The position numbers were made by a program, and so were the translations under genes. A stretch of 42,687 bases of DNA, taken from Clostridia bacterium. GTDB taxonomy: Bacteria > Bacillota > Clostridia > Oscillospirales > CAG-382. This document shows positions 1 through 8,698 of the stretch, one piece after another. The notes below the pieces were generated by a model that was given only the letters and a program-made list of their open reading frames with translations, was not told the origin of the DNA and ran no database searches. Numbering within the stretch: the first letter of the stretch is position 1; each line of letters begins with the position of its first letter. The stretch spans positions 1 through 42,687 of the forward strand of contig JAFXDO010000006.1 in NCBI GenBank assembly GCA_017563195.1. Direction: 5' to 3'.

Positions 1-598
1 TTCGACCGATAGAAAGGATACAACCCGTGATAACGCCGTCCACACATCCGGGAAGGACTACAGTGCGGATCACACGCCACTTGCCGGCTCCAAGTCCGAA
101 AGCACCTTCACGATAGCTCTGAGGAACGGTTTTAAGACTCTCTTGGGTAGTACGCATTACGGTAGGAAGATTCATAATAACGAGTGTTAAAGCACCTGCG
201 AGCAGGCTCGTTCCGAAGTTGTTGGAAAAGAGCAGCATACCGACAAGACCGTATATGATAGACGGAATACCCGAAAGGGTTTCGGCGGCATATTCGATCA
301 TAGCCACTATTCTTTTATTTTTGGCGTATTCGGTAAGATAAATTGCCGCACCGACGCCAAGAGGCAGAACAATAACAAGTGTGGCGAGCACGATATAAAC
401 CGTGTTCAGAATATCGGGCAAAATACCGATTCGCTCAGTTAAGTAGCTCGGCTTGGTGGAGAGCAGTTCCCACGTGATATTCGGGATGCCGTTTACAAGC
501 ACATACACAAGCAGGAACAGCACAAGTGCCACCGTAAGTGTGGTACAAACGATCATTGCGCCACGCATCAAACCGATATATAATTTTCGTTTTTTCAT
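1..598 (-). CDS. pstA: Phosphate ABC transporter permease PstA (partial, 3' end beyond left edge)
   Basis: This is one of the two membrane permeases of the high-affinity phosphate importer. Translating the minus strand from the ATG at 598 gives 199 residues that stay open to the window edge, so the C-terminal third is missing. It shows a first membrane segment at about residues 15-37, an external stretch, then further membrane segments. The cytoplasmic EAA-type loop follows, with the pattern ESLKTVPQSYREGAFGLGAG that contacts the ATPase PstB. The start lies 4 bases after the pstC stop, so it is translated in the same operon. pstB and phoU would be expected just beyond the left edge. Confidence 0.93.
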   Translation of the reverse strand, partial: MKKRKLYIGLMRGAMIVCTTLTVALVLFLLVYVLVNGIPNITWELLSTKPSYLTERIGILPDILNTVYIVLATLVIVLPLGVGAAIYLTEYAKNKRIVAMIEYAAETLSGIPSIIYGLVGMLLFSNNFGTSLLAGALTLVIMNLPTVMRTTQESLKTVPQSYREGAFGLGAGKWRVIRTVVLPGCVDGVITGCILSIGR

Positions 599-602
599 TC
601 TA

Positions 603-1475
603 TTATTTCTCCTTGTTTCTTTTTAGGAAGAAATTGAGCGTAGCGTTGATCAGCATAATAAACAGGAACAGTACAAGGGCAATGGAGAACAGAGCGTTTC
701 TCTGTAAGCTTCCGGGGCTTGAGTATGCCATTTCGCTTGCAACGGCGGTGGTAAGGAAACGGACACTCTCAAAGAGCGAGGGCATATTCGCTACGTTACC
801 CGCAACCATCATAACCGCCATTGCTTCACCGATGGCACGGCCGACACCGAGCACCACAGCGGCGGCAATACCGCTTTTTGCGGCAGGCACCGACACCTTG
901 AAAAAGGTTTCGGTAGGCGTTGCACCGAGAGCAAGGGATGCATCTTCATATTCCTTTGGTACAGCATCCAACGCCGTGATAGAAACCTTTATAATGTTTG
1001 GCAGTATCATTATGGCAAGCACGATAATCGCCGCAAGTAAACTTGCCCCGTCCGGTACGTTAAAAATCTCACGTACCGCCGGCACGAGTACGAGCATACC
1101 CACAAGACCGTATACAACCGAGGGAATACCTGCAAGCAGGTTGACTGCGGCTTCGATAACGGCTCTGACCTTCTTATTTGCCACCTTTGAAAGATACACG
1201 GCAGTAAAGAATCCAATCGGCACGCCAATAAGAATTGCACCCGCTGTTCCGTACACGCTCGTCAGTATAAACGGCAATATTCCGTATTTCGGCTCGGCGG
1301 CGGTGGATGCCCATTCTTTGCCGAAAAGGAAATTAAAAAGTCTGATTTCCCGAATTGCAGGAATACCCGATATGATCAGATACACCGTGATGAGCAGAAC
1401 ACAGCCGACGGTTATTAAACCGAGTATGAGGAATATGCCGTGTACGATATTCTCAAATAATCTGTTTTTCTTCAT
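603..1475 (-). CDS. pstC: Phosphate ABC transporter permease PstC
   Basis: This is a 290-residue permease partner of PstA in the phosphate importer, of normal length for the family. A first membrane helix (about residues 12-35) is followed by an external loop (FLFGKEWASTAAEPKYGILP, the usual PstC feature) and then five more hydrophobic segments. The conserved cytoplasmic coupling loop reads ALDAVPKEYEDASLALGATP. The next conserved block, GVGRAIGEAMAVMMVAGN, is strongly diagnostic of PstC. It lies between pstS and pstA on the minus strand, with 152 bases of hairpin-rich spacer before pstS. That spacer would allow the binding protein to be made in excess over the permeases. Confidence 0.97.
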   Translation of the reverse strand: MKKNRLFENIVHGIFLILGLITVGCVLLITVYLIISGIPAIREIRLFNFLFGKEWASTAAEPKYGILPFILTSVYGTAGAILIGVPIGFFTAVYLSKVANKKVRAVIEAAVNLLAGIPSVVYGLVGMLVLVPAVREIFNVPDGASLLAAIIVLAIMILPNIIKVSITALDAVPKEYEDASLALGATPTETFFKVSVPAAKSGIAAAVVLGVGRAIGEAMAVMMVAGNVANMPSLFESVRFLTTAVASEMAYSSPGSLQRNALFSIALVLFLFIMLINATLNFFLKRNKEK

Positions 1476-1506
1476 TTATAATCCTTTAAAAAATACAATT
1501 AAATTC

Positions 1507-1610
1507 GTAAAAACCGGGGACATGTGCCTCGGTTTTTACACCTATGAGTTTCGCGCACGGTGAGTGCGGCGCGAGCGTACGAAACTCACATGATTTCGGG
1601 GTCCCCGAAA
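1507..1610 (-). terminator. Stacked hairpins between pstS and pstC (attenuator or processing region)
   Basis: Three inverted repeats lie in the pstS-pstC spacer. One is a 10-bp perfect stem (1507-1516 with 1530-1539). The second is a 9-bp stem (1545-1553 with 1580-1588). The third is a compact GC-rich hairpin (1594-1601 with 1603-1610) next to the pstS stop. Read on the minus strand, the distal hairpin ends in a GGTTTTTAC stretch. The likely role is partial termination or 3'-end protection giving more pstS than pstCA message. That role is inferred; the hairpins are seen directly. Confidence 0.6.
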
Positions 1611-1627
1611 ATCGAAGATTTTTGGGG

Positions 1628-2428
1628 CTATTTTGCAGGAACGACACCTGCGCCGCTGATGATCTCGTTTGCCGCTTCGGAAGTAATGTAATCAAAGAAC
1701 TTTTGAGCATTTTCGGAGAGTTTAGCATCCTTCTTGGTTACAAGAACAAAGGGGCGCTGTACCACATAGCTACCATCCTTAATGGTTTCCTCGCTCGGTG
1801 CAATGCCATCAACAGTCAGTACCTTTACGGTATCCTTAACAGAAGCAAGAGAAGCATAACCGATTGCACCGGGGTTGCTTGCAACGGTGGTAATAACGTC
1901 ACCGGTGGAGGTCAGTTCCTGACGGTAATCACATTTGTCTTTTGTATCGGTAATATCCTCAAAGCCATCTCTTGTACCGCTGCCTGCTTCACGACCGATG
2001 AGTACGATCTCTGCATCGTTACCGCCGACCTCTTTCCAATTCTTGATTTCGCCGGTGTAGATCTTTGCAATGGTTTCTACGTCGAGGTCAGAAACGGGGT
2101 TGTTAGGATTTACAATGATTGCGATGCCGTCATAGGCAAGGATCGTTTCTTCAAGTCCCTTTGCCTTTTCGTCGTCCTTAAGGTTGCGACTTGCAAGACC
2201 AATGTCGCATCTGCCTTCCAAGACTGCCTGAATGCCTGCGCTGGAGCCGGTAGCGTTGTAGGTTACGGTAATACCTGTTTCATTTTCAAAGGCTTCGCCC
2301 AAAGCACCGATGACCTTGTTCATTGATGTGGAGCCGTCTGTTGCAACTGCATCTTTGTTACCACTACAACCGGCAAGCGCACATACGACGAGCATTGCTA
2401 CGGTGAGTAAACTGATAATTTTTTTCAT
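1628..2428 (-). CDS. pstS: Phosphate-binding lipoprotein PstS
   Basis: This is the extracellular phosphate receptor of the Pst importer. The 266-residue protein starts with a lipoprotein signal; the lipobox ALAGC puts the lipidated cysteine at residue 21. The mature part has the PstS ligand-site motifs: DGSTSMNKV near residue 31, TGSSAGIQAV near 61, and IGREAGSGTRDGFE near 145. The last motif carries the Ser/Arg/Asp phosphate contacts. It is first in the pstS-pstC-pstA operon. A tandem TTTTAC-type repeat and a TAAAAT -10 element lie upstream, consistent with induction by phosphate starvation. Confidence 0.97.
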   Translation of the reverse strand: MKKIISLLTVAMLVVCALAGCSGNKDAVATDGSTSMNKVIGALGEAFENETGITVTYNATGSSAGIQAVLEGRCDIGLASRNLKDDEKAKGLEETILAYDGIAIIVNPNNPVSDLDVETIAKIYTGEIKNWKEVGGNDAEIVLIGREAGSGTRDGFEDITDTKDKCDYRQELTSTGDVITTVASNPGAIGYASLASVKDTVKVLTVDGIAPSEETIKDGSYVVQRPFVLVTKKDAKLSENAQKFFDYITSEAANEIISGAGVVPAK

Positions 2429-2483
2429 AATCGATGTCTCCTTATGTCTTTATTTTTTGCACTTTTCTCTTGTGTACACCCAC

Positions 2484-2541
2484 ATTTTACCGCTGTGCTG
2501 TAAAATCCGTAACCAAATCGGTGTAAAATCGGAGTAAAATC
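2484..2541 (-). promoter_or_regulatory. Pho-box-like tandem repeat and -10 element upstream of pstS
   Basis: On the minus strand four copies of GATTT(T/G)(T/G)TAC-like sequence follow each other with an 11-12 bp period. Their AAATC ends on the plus strand fall at 2503-2507, 2515-2519, 2526-2530 and 2537-2541. A TAAAAT candidate -10 sits at 2484-2489. Tandem TT(A/T/C)ACA-like repeats with helical phasing are the known binding pattern of PhoP or PhoB response regulators in front of pst genes. The assignment to PhoP is inference. Confidence 0.6.
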
Positions 2542-2714
2542 ATCCGAAATGTGCAGAACAGTCAGCTGTTTTCAACTTCTCGTAATCGACAATCCCAAAC
2601 GACACCGAATTTAATCGAGGCTCGGCGGTACCGTATTAATACGGCGCGGCACTCTTACAGCTTTACACGTTAGCCTGAGCTGATAAGTGCAACAGACTAC
2701 AACAGAATCGATTC

Positions 2715-2776
2715 AAAAAGACCTGTGCAAGGGCGATGCATCACAGCGATAAATCGCCTTAAAGCAGGTCCTTTTT
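2715..2776. terminator. Long hairpin with T-tracts on both strands; rest of 2542-2842 shows no gene
   Basis: The arms at 2715-2725 (AAAAAGACCTG) and 2765-2775 pair around an inner GGGCGAT/ATCGCC stem, and there are runs of T on both strands. It can act as a bidirectional terminator isolating pst from the pilus operon. Elsewhere in 2542-2842 I see only a 14-bp perfect palindrome at 2631-2644 and no convincing reading frame. A small RNA ending at this terminator cannot be excluded. Confidence 0.5.
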
Positions 2777-2842
2777 GTCGCAACGCAAACCCGAATACGC
2801 GGTTATAGACACTACATATAAGGGTGACGAGAACGAATTATG

Positions 2843-2871
2843 TTGACAAAGCGCGGAATTTGTTGTATTAT
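2843..2871 (+). promoter_or_regulatory. Sigma-A-type promoter of the pilus operon
   Basis: TTGACA (2843-2848) is followed after exactly 17 bp by TATTAT (2866-2871). No other promoter of this quality is seen before 12.4 kb, so it probably drives the whole pilus operon. The leader to the first gene is about 150 nt long and carries a hairpin at 2954-2981. Confidence 0.8.
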
Positions 2872-2953
2872 CATATTTGTGTTATTATGCGATAGTGTGC
2901 GTGATTTTAGAAAGTGACGCGCTCGGGCTTGACGAGCATCGGCGCAAACGCCC

Positions 2954-2981
2954 CAAAACACGTTGCGGCGCAAGCGTTTTG
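2954..2981 (+). repeat. Hairpin in the pilus operon leader sharing a core with the pst spacer
   Basis: CAAAAC (2954-2959) pairs with GTTTTG (2976-2981), and TTGC pairs with GCAA inside. The core at 2964-2976 (TGCGGCGCAAGCG) matches 12 of 13 bases with the loop of the pst spacer hairpin at 1565-1577. It may be a small dispersed palindromic repeat of this genome. Confidence 0.4.
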
Positions 2982-3032
2982 AGATTCTTGCGCACATAGC
3001 CTTAATGCAGTAAGGATACAAGGAGGTTCCGT

Positions 3033-3566
3033 ATGGCGACGCCCGAAAAGGACATAAGAAAGCTCGGCAGAGCGGAGCTTCTCGAGCTTCTAATTATGCA
3101 AACCGAGGAAAACGAAAGATTGAGTGCCCGAATAGACGAGCTCGAAGGGGTTATCGGCGACAGAAGGATCGATATTGAGTCGAGCGGCTCGATCGCCGAA
3201 GCAGCGCTGAAGCTTAACAAGGTCTTCGAGTCGGCACAGGCGGCGGCGGACGAATACATCGAAAGCGTCAAAGAAAAATACAGGTTTGACGAAAGCGAGT
3301 CCGCGCGCGTAAGGCGCAATGCCGAAGCGGAGGCGGAAGCTATTATTGCCGAGGCACGAGCAGAGGCGGAAAGCATCCTTTCGACTGCAAGGCGAATGCA
3401 ATCGGAGACCGAGGCGAAATGCCGCGCCATGGAAAAGGAGACCGAGCGAAGGTGCGAGGAGACCGAGCGTCTCGCGCGCAAGACCTCGGACGAATACTGG
3501 GAGGCTGTCATGTCCGCGATGAGCATCGGCGGAGCAGACGGAAAGCACAATGAAGAGCAGTCGTGA
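3033..3566 (+). CDS. DivIVA-like coiled-coil protein heading the pilus operon
   Basis: This is a 177-residue, highly charged protein predicted to be almost wholly helical. It has a short N-terminal part (EKDIRKLGRAELLELLIMQ), a break around residues 45-55, then a long Ala/Glu/Arg heptad-like coiled coil (about 60-160). That layout recalls DivIVA/GpsB or V-type ATPase subunit E proteins. There is no signal peptide or membrane segment, so it should be cytoplasmic. The start is fixed by AAGGAGG seven bases upstream. Its 3' end overlaps the signal peptidase gene by 17 bases, indicating coupled translation. A role as scaffold for pilus secretion or assembly at a membrane site is inference; no known family is recognised with confidence. 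Confidence 0.75.
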   Translation: MATPEKDIRKLGRAELLELLIMQTEENERLSARIDELEGVIGDRRIDIESSGSIAEAALKLNKVFESAQAAADEYIESVKEKYRFDESESARVRRNAEAEAEAIIAEARAEAESILSTARRMQSETEAKCRAMEKETERRCEETERLARKTSDEYWEAVMSAMSIGGADGKHNEEQS

Positions 3567-4128
3567 AATCCCGTCGGTCGACGCGATGAAGAGCGAGCTC
3601 GACCGCATACGCTACCGCAAAAGATACGCGACAGTCATAAAGCATACCGTATACGCACTCGTTGCGGTCGCCGCGGCTGCGGTGCTCGTGGCGACGCTTT
3701 GGCTGCCCGTGCTGAGAATACAGGGCGGCTCGATGAATCCGACGCTGTTTGACAAGGACATCGTCGTTTCGGCAAAGAGCGGAGACTGCGCGCGCGGAGA
3801 CGTGATCGCGTTTTATTACAACAACAAGATTCTGGTGAAGCGTGTCATAGCGCTGCCCGGTGATTGGATAGACATCGACGGGGACGGCTTCGTCTACGTC
3901 AACAACGTCAGGCTCGACGAGCCCTACGTGTCCGAAAGGGCGCTTGGAGACTGCGACATCGAGCTTCCCTACCAGATACCCGCCGCAAAGTACTTCGTTA
4001 TGGGCGACCATCGAAGCACTTCGGTCGACTCGCGTAACACGGCGTTGGGCTGTGTTTCCGAGGAACAGATAGTCGGACGCATACTTTTCAGGGTTTGGCC
4101 GACCAAAAGCATCGGATCAATAGACTAA
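3550..4128 (+). CDS. lepB: Signal peptidase I dedicated to the pilus operon
   Basis: This is a membrane serine protease that removes Sec signal peptides. The 192-residue protein has one N-terminal membrane helix (about 31-52) after a basic cytoplasmic stretch, then the type I signal peptidase boxes. Box B is GGSMNPTL with nucleophile Ser61. Box D is KRVIALPGD with general-base Lys97 just before it. Box E is MGDHRSTSVDSR. Length and single helix fit Gram-positive SipS-type enzymes. A later Met13 is a possible alternative start. Sitting between the coiled-coil gene and the adhesin, it probably processes the pilin precursors, as dedicated signal peptidases do in several pilus islands. Confidence 0.92.
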   Translation: MKSSREIPSVDAMKSELDRIRYRKRYATVIKHTVYALVAVAAAAVLVATLWLPVLRIQGGSMNPTLFDKDIVVSAKSGDCARGDVIAFYYNNKILVKRVIALPGDWIDIDGDGFVYVNNVRLDEPYVSERALGDCDIELPYQIPAAKYFVMGDHRSTSVDSRNTALGCVSEEQIVGRILFRVWPTKSIGSID

Positions 4129-4139
4129 AAGAGGTTTTT

Positions 4140-7100
4140 ATGACGGAAAGGCTTGAAAGAGCTGTGCAATACAGCAAAGCCTACAAATTGAATAAACTCC
4201 GGCAACGCATCGTTTCGGGGCTGTGCGCCGTAGCCGTTTTTGTAACGACCTACGCGCTGATACTTCCCGCCATCACGCAAGAACGCGCGACCTATTGCGG
4301 ATTTGCCGAGCACACGCACGGCAGCGACTGCGCAAGCGGTTGTACGGTGCCCGAGCACATCCATTCGGGAGACTGCTATATCGACGACACTCTGCTCGAT
4401 GGCACGCAGATCGAAGCGACGCTTCCCAAGACGCTCAGCGGTATTTGGGCAGACGACGTCGTTGCTATCGCCGAAAGTCAGATAGGGTACCGCGAAAGCG
4501 GCAGTAATATGGACCCGGCGACAGGCTCGGGATATACCCGCTACGGCGCGTGGTACGGAAGCCCCTACTGCGATTGGTCGTCGGTGTTCACGGCGTTCTG
4601 CCTTGACAAGGCAGGCGTCGACAAATCGTACTTCCCCTACGGCGCCGACTGTGCGGAGTGGGTAGCGGCGCTCGACGAGGCGAAGCTGACGAGCGGCACA
4701 CCCAAGCAAGGAAGCATCGTATTCTTCCGCGACGGCGCGGGGGTCAACACTGCGCGTTCGGCGATCGTTTCGGAGATCATTTGCGAAAACGACGTTCCGA
4801 TACGGATCAAAGCCGTCGAGGGCGACAGCAAAAACAGCGTAAGATACACCGAATATTCGGTAAACGACGAAATACTTTTCTGCTACGGAGATATCGGAGC
4901 CGCATTCAACAAATACGAGCGCGAGCAGCCGATAATCAAGACCTACTCTGACGGGCAGGTCACGGTCAAGGCGAAGTGCTCGCCCGACTCGGGGATACCG
5001 AGGGATGCGGTCCTTTCGGTCACCGTGATCGACCGCGAGGGCGCGCCCGACGAATTCGAGGAAAGCTACCGAAAGGCGTTTTCTCTGCTGGAAAAGGAAA
5101 ACGGAAGCATACGGGACACCGCGATAACGGCGTTCCGGCTTTACGACATACATTTTGAATACGACGGACGCGAGGCACAGCCGAGCGACAGCGTCGATAT
5201 CAGCATAAGCTACCACGTCACGGCGTTCGACAACGACGCCTCGGTCTCGGTGCTCCATTACACCGACAGTGACGTGGAAATGCCCGACAGCGAGCACAAT
5301 TTGGACGACTCGGGCAATATCGTTACCGAGTTTTCAACCGAAAGCTTTTCGCTGTTCGCTATAGTTACAAGCGTTTCGGAGGTCAAGAGCATCGTTTCGC
5401 TTACACAAATGAGCGTGACGAGCGGCAACGTCAATTCGCTCGTCGGCCCCTACGCGATAATCGAAAACGGGCACGCGTTAAGCGCAAGCGACGGTGCGCC
5501 GAGCGTAGTCAAGGCGACCGAGCAAAGCGCGGTGATGACCTGCGAGGAGCGTGCCGTACGCTGGAGCTTCACACGCTCGGGCAGCGGCTACTACGTCAGC
5601 ACGGTCGAAAACGGAAGCACCTATTACATTAATATAAGCGACGGGCAGGTGCTGCTGACCGAAAGCAGAGACGAGGCGACGCTGCTTACCGCGACAAGAA
5701 GCGGAAGCGGACTGATGCTTTCGAGCGAGAGCCGATTCATAAGCCTTTCGGACGGCGGAGTCAAGCTTGCAGACTCGCAAGCGCTGAGCCTCTACGTGGT
5801 TCCGAGCGGCGAATACACCGTAATATTCGACGGTCAGCTCGGCAAGGCGCAGTACATGGGAAGCTACAACTACAAATACGGAGCCGCCGAAAAGGTGACT
5901 GTATCCACCGAAAACGGATACGTAAGGCTTCCCACCCCCGACGAAACAAAGATCCCCGTCGGTTATCCGATGAGGCTGAACGGCTGGTTTGACATCATCA
6001 ATTCGGTATATTACGACTCGTCGATGTTCGGCAGCGAGATCAAGGTCACGGCAAACACGACCTTCTATGCCGAATGGATTCCCGAAAGCTACGACATCGG
6101 TCAGAACAAGAACGTAGTTGCAGGGCAACCGGACACAAGCGCTTTTATCAACACACAGGTCTACGACTATAACGAGCTTTTCAATATTCACAGCTCCTAT
6201 TACAATCCGAGCGACAAGAAATGGTACTTCGACACCGAATCGGGGTTGGGTATACTGTTCTGCGACTGGATAAGCCCCGAAGGCAACATCGGTAACGTCG
6301 AGAATAAGGAAGCCGCGATCGACGGCGTCACGATAAACGTAGAAAAAACCGGCGGCACGCGAGGCAACACCCTCAACTTCCCCGGCACCATAACTGCAGG
6401 CATAGCAAACGAAGAGCGCATAAACGCGTTGTTCGGAAGTGAGCCCGTGCTCGGCAGGATCGACGTCGGCGAGGCGGATTGGCTTTACAGCTACGACCCG
6501 AGCTCGGGATATTATTACTACAACTCGGCAAAGCACGCCGCATCCTACAACCAAAGCGAGCAGCGGTTTTACGTCTACGACAACTACGTCAAGATAGACA
6601 ACGACGCGTCGCTTCACGACTTCCTGCCCTTCAACTACGCGGAATACACGGGAAGCGAAATAGAGTTTGCAGAAAAGAACAACGGCGCGAACTACTGGTT
6701 CGGTATGAAGAGCGAAATAACCTTCTACCTGCCGCACGATTCGGGCGTCGACGGAGGAAACAAGACGGCGTTCGGCGAGGATATGCAGTTCCGCTTTTCG
6801 GGTGACGACGACGTATGGGTCTTCGTTGACGGCAAGCTCGTGCTCGACCTCGGCGGTATGCACGACGTCGTTTACGGTGAGATAAACTTCTCGACGGGCG
6901 AGGTCAGAACCGGTCAGGCGATATCGTCGACGAACATCGCGGCGAACTCGGCGTCGACCCGCAACGAGATCCCCGGGCTTACCGGAAGCAAGGGCATCAC
7001 GACCACGACGCTCGACCAACTCGAGGGCGGCATAGAGCATACGCTCACGGTATATTACCTCGAGCGAGGCTCTTCGCTTTCAAACTGCGCCGTCTACTTC

Positions 7101-7718
7101 AACCTCTCGCCGCTTTATCAGCTTTCGCTGACCAAGGAGGACTCCGAGGGCAACAACCTCCTCGCGGGCGCCACCTTCAAGGTATACAGCGACGAGGCGT
7201 GCACGACCCCCGCGATACTTTACTACCACCACGACGATGGAACCTTCACTCAGCTTCCCGACGCGACCTTCACGACCGACGAGAACGGATACGCGACCTG
7301 CTGGGGACTGTTCGCGGGCAAGACCTACTATATTAAAGAAATCAACGCTCCGCCGGGATACTCGGATATGTCGGAATACGTCATTGAGTTCTCGCTTTCG
7401 GGCGACGGGCAGTCGGTGTTCATAATGATCGACTCAAACGGCACGCAATGGGAGTTCGCGGGGCAATACGTTTACACGGGCGGCGAGGAGCATCTGATAG
7501 AGCTTCACGTCTACAACGAAAAATACATCGGCGGCGACGGCAGGCTGAGAGTCGAAAAGGTCTGGAACGACAGCGACGGAGGCGAGCCCGACTCGATAAC
7601 CGTAAGGCTTTACGCCAACGGCGAGCGCACCAACCGAACGCTGACGCTGAGCCGCGAAAACGGCTGGGTCGCAGAGTTCTTAAAGCTTCCCGAGACCGAC
7701 GAAACGGAAACAAAATAG
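4140..7718 (+). CDS. Pilus tip adhesin, N-terminal 1192 residues (reading frame broken at its 3' end)
   Basis: This is a large secreted protein. The start ATG at 4140 follows AGAGG. A signal-anchor (about residues 22-46, with the VTTYALILPAIT pattern of Cna-B proteins) is followed by two EHxH..C motifs (52-80). Next comes a CHAP/NlpC-P60-like domain (about 105-235). An InlB B-repeat-like segment lies around 560-650. A fibro-slime/PA14-like domain (about 820-990) has FSGDDDVWVFVDGKLVLDLG. A SpaA-type Cna-B domain (about 995-1105) ends in IKEINAPPGY. A second Cna-B domain begins near 1130 and is cut off by TAG at 7716. The frame with the rest of this domain and the LPETGG signal continues in the -1 frame from 7706. 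In the CHAP domain the expected catalytic Cys and His appear replaced. The role is most likely the tip or adhesive pilin. Confidence 0.88.
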   Translation: MTERLERAVQYSKAYKLNKLRQRIVSGLCAVAVFVTTYALILPAITQERATYCGFAEHTHGSDCASGCTVPEHIHSGDCYIDDTLLDGTQIEATLPKTLSGIWADDVVAIAESQIGYRESGSNMDPATGSGYTRYGAWYGSPYCDWSSVFTAFCLDKAGVDKSYFPYGADCAEWVAALDEAKLTSGTPKQGSIVFFRDGAGVNTARSAIVSEIICENDVPIRIKAVEGDSKNSVRYTEYSVNDEILFCYGDIGAAFNKYEREQPIIKTYSDGQVTVKAKCSPDSGIPRDAVLSVTVIDREGAPDEFEESYRKAFSLLEKENGSIRDTAITAFRLYDIHFEYDGREAQPSDSVDISISYHVTAFDNDASVSVLHYTDSDVEMPDSEHNLDDSGNIVTEFSTESFSLFAIVTSVSEVKSIVSLTQMSVTSGNVNSLVGPYAIIENGHALSASDGAPSVVKATEQSAVMTCEERAVRWSFTRSGSGYYVSTVENGSTYYINISDGQVLLTESRDEATLLTATRSGSGLMLSSESRFISLSDGGVKLADSQALSLYVVPSGEYTVIFDGQLGKAQYMGSYNYKYGAAEKVTVSTENGYVRLPTPDETKIPVGYPMRLNGWFDIINSVYYDSSMFGSEIKVTANTTFYAEWIPESYDIGQNKNVVAGQPDTSAFINTQVYDYNELFNIHSSYYNPSDKKWYFDTESGLGILFCDWISPEGNIGNVENKEAAIDGVTINVEKTGGTRGNTLNFPGTITAGIANEERINALFGSEPVLGRIDVGEADWLYSYDPSSGYYYYNSAKHAASYNQSEQRFYVYDNYVKIDNDASLHDFLPFNYAEYTGSEIEFAEKNNGANYWFGMKSEITFYLPHDSGVDGGNKTAFGEDMQFRFSGDDDVWVFVDGKLVLDLGGMHDVVYGEINFSTGEVRTGQAISSTNIAANSASTRNEIPGLTGSKGITTTTLDQLEGGIEHTLTVYYLERGSSLSNCAVYFNLSPLYQLSLTKEDSEGNNLLAGATFKVYSDEACTTPAILYYHHDDGTFTQLPDATFTTDENGYATCWGLFAGKTYYIKEINAPPGYSDMSEYVIEFSLSGDGQSVFIMIDSNGTQWEFAGQYVYTGGEEHLIELHVYNEKYIGGDGRLRVEKVWNDSDGGEPDSITVRLYANGERTNRTLTLSRENGWVAEFLKLPETDETETK

Positions 7719-8698
7719 CATACACCGTGCTTGAGGAAAACGTTCACGGCTACACCGCCGTGTACGAGGAAAAGAACGGCGAGGAAACCGTGGTTCTGCC
7801 CGACGTTGAGGCATGGGAGTCGGGTAGTACTTCGCTGACAAGCGGCAACACCTACCGATTCATTTATAACGGACAGGCGCTTGCAATAAACGGAACGACG
7901 CTCACGATGGCAGATATATCGGACGACGACCCCAACCAACGATGGACCGTCAGCGGCTCGGGCACGAGCAGGCAGTTCAAAAACGTCGGCACGGGGCGTT
8001 ATATGAAGCTCAACCGAAGCAGCGTCGCGACCGATACGTCGAGCGCGAACGTCTACTACTCGAACGGCGTATTCGGCTATTCATCGAGCAGGCGGCTTTA
8101 CCTCAGCGGCTCACAGCTTAGCATCAACCAACGAAGCTACACGACCTTCACGGTCGAGCGGCTTACCGTCAAATCACAGTCAACGACAGTGACCTATCCC
8201 GGGTTCCTGATAACCAACACCCCGATAAAGGGGTTGAGCATCCCCGTCGAAAAGGTCTGGGACGCGACGGTAGCCGAATCCGAAAGGACCGAGATAAGCC
8301 TCGAGCTTTATCTGGTCACGATCGGACACGAGGACGAGCCGACGCTTCAAGGCAGTCTTGCTCTCAATGCCGAAAACGGCTGGCGTTCATCGTTTGAGGA
8401 CGTCCCCCTCCCCGAGCCGGGCAGCTATTACGCCTTGATCGAGGCAGGCGGCGGATTTTCGGTAAAATACAGCGGAGAAGCAGTCGATCTGACGGTCAAC
8501 GGTCTGCAAAAGACAGCCCACCGCGTAAGCATAACCGATGAAGGAAATGCGGTCGAGGTCACCGTGACCAACTCTGCCCTGCTGTTGCTTCCCGAAACAG
8601 GCGGACGAAGGGGAGCGGTCACGATACTCGGTATCATCCTTATCCTTCTCTCTGCCATCCTTCTGAAAAAATCAACAAAGAATGAGGAAAATCAATGA
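7706..8698 (+). pseudogene. Pilus tip adhesin, C-terminal part with LPETGG anchor (continuation in -1 frame)
   Basis: From 7706 the -1 frame reads GNKIAYTVLEENVHGY. This exactly completes the Cna-B domain that the upstream frame leaves after DET. There follows a region with RYMKL and NQRW motifs resembling a ricin-type trefoil, and then another Cna-B domain (PVEKVWDATV onwards). At the end come the sorting signal LPETGG, a hydrophobic helix and a basic tail (KKSTKNEENQ). There is no separate ribosome site or signal peptide, so on its own this piece would not be secreted. Either one base (a G near 7706) is missing, by mutation or sequencing error, or ribosomes slip -1 at the AAAA before TAG (7712-7718). 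Its stop overlaps the backbone pilin start by four bases. Confidence 0.8.

Noticed and set aside
7700..7725. Classical X-XXY-YYZ programmed -1 frameshift site in the adhesin
   Set aside because: No perfect heptamer in the zero frame and no obvious stimulatory hairpin just downstream; only a simple AAAA before TAG is present, so a base loss or sequencing error stays equally or more likely.
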